Source of the DNA: Donghicola mangrovi
Lineage (GTDB): Bacteria > Pseudomonadota > Alphaproteobacteria > Rhodobacterales > Rhodobacteraceae
Direction: 5' to 3'
Length of the DNA: 64,000 nucleotides
Assembly: GCF_013377535.1 (NCBI RefSeq)
Contig: NZ_JABCJE010000008.1
Location: 1 to 64,000 of the forward strand
The translations under genes were made by a program, and so were the position numbers. Below are positions 60,713-64,000 of the stretch, one piece after another (position 1 is the stretch's first letter; each line of letters begins with the position of its first letter). The notes beneath the pieces were generated by a model. The model was not told where the DNA came from, searched no databases, and was given only the letters and a program-made list of their open reading frames with translations.

Positions 60713-61956
60713 CCCCATTTGGCCAAGGACGCCGCCAGTTCACGGTGATCCTTGGCATAATCCGCCAGTTCAACGCCCGCGACGGCGCTGTCCCACGCCT
60801 GACGGATGGCTCTGACCCCTGCGGCGATCCCCATGGGGTGGCCGTGAATGCCGCCGCCGCCCAAATACATCAGGTCCAAGGTCCGGCCGGTGCGGCGATA
60901 GGTGTCCACCGCCTGTCCGCCCCACTGCCCCGAGCAAACAACGGGCAAGGGCCGGTCGTCCTCGTTGAAAATCGGGGTCATCACATCTTTGAACGAGGCG
61001 ACAAAGCTGTCGTCCGGCTCCCAGTATTTGGCGCGAATGCCGTTGATCTGGAACTGGTCCACCCCCAGCAAACGCCATATTTTCTGATAGGCCGTGAAGT
61101 CCATCCCCAGCCCCGGATGGCGGGTCTGGATATCCCAGCCGTTGCGGTGCGCATGCAGGCACAGGGCAGACCGCTTGCGCAGAAAGCTCATGCCCCCATA
61201 GCCGACCGAGTTAATGTTAATGACCGCCGCGTTGCCCCCGTTTTCGACCACCACATCGTGGCGCTGCATCATCAGGTCCGGATCGGCCGATGAGATGCCG
61301 AACGCATACATCACCTTCTTGCCGGTCTTTTGCTCGTGCTCGTGGATGACAGGCATGATCGCTTTGACCCGCGCCTCAAAGGGCGAATAGCCGGGACTCA
61401 TCAGCTTTTCGTCATCCTTGATAAAGTCCACGCCCGCCTCGCACAGGGTCTTTACCACGGTGGCGGTTTCTTCGGGGGTCAAGCCAAGGGACGGTTTGAT
61501 GATTGACGCGATCATCGGGCCGTCACTGACGCCCATCAGTTGCCGCGAACCCTTGATCCCGAATTGGGGCCCCGGATGGCAGGCCCATTCGGGCGGCAGA
61601 TCAATGTCCCGCACCCGTATGCCGGTCAAACCGCGCACCGCGTAAACGCCCCCCACCGCGATGGTCATCAGGGCGGCGATATCGGTGCCCACAGCCTCTA
61701 GCGGATAGGCGATGGTGATGTCCGCGCGGCGATACGGGCCGGTCCCCGAAGGGTCGGGAAAGGACGGCGTGTCGGTCGAATCCAGCGGCGTGATCCCCGT
61801 AACGATCGCGGCGCAGCGGGCGCGGACCTCTTCGGTCTCGTTCGGCAGTGCGGTGAACGTCCCTGTGGACTGATCCGAGGCGATTTTGGCGGCCAAAGCC
61901 TCGATATCTCCATTCGTTTCAATGCGGTAGGTGACGTTGATCGTACTGCGGGACAT
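60709..61956 (-). CDS. RuBisCO-like protein (form IV)
   Basis: A 415-residue RuBisCO large-subunit homologue. Catalytic-site stretches include SIIKPSLGL (Lys154) and GVDFIKDDE with the carbamylated Lys180 and metal ligands Asp182 and Glu183. LHAHRNG and GGGGIHGHPMGI follow. Loop 6, which carries a Lys in true RuBisCO, reads CSGQWGG, so carboxylase activity is unlikely. RuBisCO-like proteins include methylthio-enolases and enzymes acting on 3-oxo-isoapionate phosphates. A divergent sugar ABC importer favours a carbohydrate substrate. AAGGAAAA precedes the ATG. Confidence 0.88.
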   Translation of the reverse strand: MSRSTINVTYRIETNGDIEALAAKIASDQSTGTFTALPNETEEVRARCAAIVTGITPLDSTDTPSFPDPSGTGPYRRADITIAYPLEAVGTDIAALMTIAVGGVYAVRGLTGIRVRDIDLPPEWACHPGPQFGIKGSRQLMGVSDGPMIASIIKPSLGLTPEETATVVKTLCEAGVDFIKDDEKLMSPGYSPFEARVKAIMPVIHEHEQKTGKKVMYAFGISSADPDLMMQRHDVVVENGGNAAVININSVGYGGMSFLRKRSALCLHAHRNGWDIQTRHPGLGMDFTAYQKIWRLLGVDQFQINGIRAKYWEPDDSFVASFKDVMTPIFNEDDRPLPVVCSGQWGGQAVDTYRRTGRTLDLMYLGGGGIHGHPMGIAAGVRAIRQAWDSAVAGVELADYAKDHRELAASLAKWG

Positions 61957-63042
<1,086 letters not shown>

Positions 63043-63107
63043 GTTCTCTCCCAAGCGGGCGTCGGGGTTTCCCGCGCCCGCCCTTTTCCATTTCCGAAGG
63101 ACCCAGA

Positions 63108-63755
63108 ATGCGCGATCTTTTCACGCCGCTCGCGATCCTGTCTTGTGCATTGCTGCCCTTGGCAGGCTGTAAGATTGTCAAAAATCCTGATCCCGAAGCC
63201 GCCACGACCGAAGCTGCAGGCACAACGGACGAGGCCCGCATGGCCGCCTACGCCAAAGACATCTGGGCGGACAAAGTGCTGCCCGTGGTCAGCGAACACG
63301 CGGTGCCCCTGACCGAGTTGCGCGCCAAAGTCGCCACCGAGGGGCTGGAGCCCGCCGGTGCCGCCTACGGCCTGCGCCCCGAGGGCGAGGCGAACCCGTG
63401 GAACTTTGCCGCCACTGGCGAGGGTGTGATCATCGAGGCGAACACCGCCAGCCGCGCGGCCAAGCTGATGGTTGATACCGATGCGGACGGTGCGGCGGAT
63501 GTGACGCTGCAATTGGGGCCGGTTATTCGCGGCACGGCGCTGCGGGATGCGATGCCATTCCTGACCTTTACCGATTTCCGCGACCAGATCGAATTTGCGA
63601 AACTGGCGCGGGCCCTGAATGATCTGGCGAACGCGGCGATCACCCTGCCCGAGGGCGATCTGGTCGGCAAAACGGCCAGCTTCGAGGGCGTTTTCACCCT
63701 GCGCAACAAGGGCGACGCCATTGAATTGGTGCCCACTCGGCTAGCGGTGAAATGA
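63108..63755 (+). CDS. DUF2291-family lipoprotein
   Basis: A 215-residue protein with a lipoprotein signal (LLPLAGC, Cys at about residue 19). The remainder matches the DUF2291 pattern, including a central NPWNFAATGEGVIIEANTASRAAKLMVDTD and GPVIRGTALRDAMPFLTFTDFRDQIEFAKLARALN. This family is found with RbsB-type ABC importers, but its function is unknown. AAGGA precedes the ATG. It overlaps the ATPase gene by four bases. Confidence 0.8.
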   Translation: MRDLFTPLAILSCALLPLAGCKIVKNPDPEAATTEAAGTTDEARMAAYAKDIWADKVLPVVSEHAVPLTELRAKVATEGLEPAGAAYGLRPEGEANPWNFAATGEGVIIEANTASRAAKLMVDTDADGAADVTLQLGPVIRGTALRDAMPFLTFTDFRDQIEFAKLARALNDLANAAITLPEGDLVGKTASFEGVFTLRNKGDAIELVPTRLAVK

Positions 63756-64000
63756 TGCAGCAGGACACCCATCCGGTCGGCCTGCGCATTCGCGGCGGTA
63801 CCAAGGTTTACCCCGGCACCGTTGCGCTGAAGAACGCCGATTTTGACCTGCGCATGGGGGCGGTCAACGTGCTGGTCGGCGAAAACGGTGCGGGCAAATC
63901 CACCATGATGAAGGTCATCGCGGGGGTCGAACAGCTGACCTCGGGGGCGATCTATGTCGGGGATCAAGAGGTGCACTTGGCGTCCACCGAGGATGCCGCA
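63752..64000 (+). CDS. Sugar ABC transporter ATP-binding protein (cut by window end)
   Basis: The first 83 residues of an ABC ATPase. The KVYPGTVALKNADFDLRMGAVNVLVGENGAGKSTMMK region contains the Walker A motif GENGAGKST and is typical of RbsA/XylG-type sugar importers. The first ATG overlaps the DUF2291 stop (ATGA); a second ATG follows at once. The remainder, expected to hold a second ATPase domain, lies beyond the window. Confidence 0.9.
   Translation, partial: MMQQDTHPVGLRIRGGTKVYPGTVALKNADFDLRMGAVNVLVGENGAGKSTMMKVIAGVEQLTSGAIYVGDQEVHLASTEDAA

Overview
The window looks like a chromosomal segment of a marine alphaproteobacterium of the Rhodobacterales (Roseobacter group). The reasons are the high GC content, tight operons with ATGA-type overlaps, TRAP transport, a DddQ-type DMSP lyase, and a complete route for trimethylamine breakdown of the kind known from Ruegeria pomeroyi. 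No rRNA, tRNA, CRISPR array, prophage or insertion sequence was seen. Assignments rest on motifs, lengths and gene order read from the sequence; no database search was possible.

Layout. (1) 96-6248: six tightly packed minus-strand catabolic genes (CHMI-like tautomerase, aldehyde dehydrogenase, luciferase-like monooxygenase, flavin reductase, alpha/beta hydrolase, PF06684 protein) with a divergent LysR regulator. Four of the six match the enzyme classes of the trigonelline (tgnABCD) pathway, so an N-methylpyridine carboxylate such as trigonelline or homarine is a plausible substrate. (2) 6245-14375: a GntR regulator divergent from a TRAP transporter, a 55-residue membrane peptide, a sugar-acid dehydratase, an RraA-fold protein and a ketoglutarate-semialdehyde dehydrogenase, closed by an intrinsic terminator. 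(3) 14595-21204: a chemosensory cluster of degenerate receiver, STAS-like protein, CheA, CheW, MCP, CheW and CheR, without CheB.

(4) 21250-44296: methylated-amine catabolism. Tmm and Tdm convert trimethylamine to dimethylamine plus formaldehyde. DmmDABC, encoded behind amtB and a 57-residue membrane protein, converts dimethylamine to methylamine. GmaS, MgsABC and MgdABCD take methylamine through gamma-glutamylmethylamide and N-methylglutamate. PurU closes the folate-linked C1 branch by releasing formate. Regulators are a FadR-type GntR, an XRE-cupin protein and an orphan binding protein without a signal peptide. A repeated GGAAA-N5-TTTCC-like element lies upstream of three of the operons and may be their shared operator.

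(5) 44299-49736: ethanolamine ammonia-lyase (EutBC), a sulfotransferase-like protein, a DCC thioredoxin-fold protein, an MFS transporter and a stand-alone WGR protein. (6) 49733-58199: a second MCP, a DHA2-type efflux pump, a PI-PLC-like protein with a bulb-lectin tail, an uncharacterised membrane protein, an SH3 lipoprotein and a secreted RTX/beta-solenoid protein. (7) 58355-60712: DddQ, a proline-racemase-fold protein with a Ser/Thr active site and a P5CR-like reductase. (8) 60709-64000: a RuBisCO-like protein divergent from a sugar ABC importer (binding protein, DUF2291 lipoprotein, ATPase cut by the window end).
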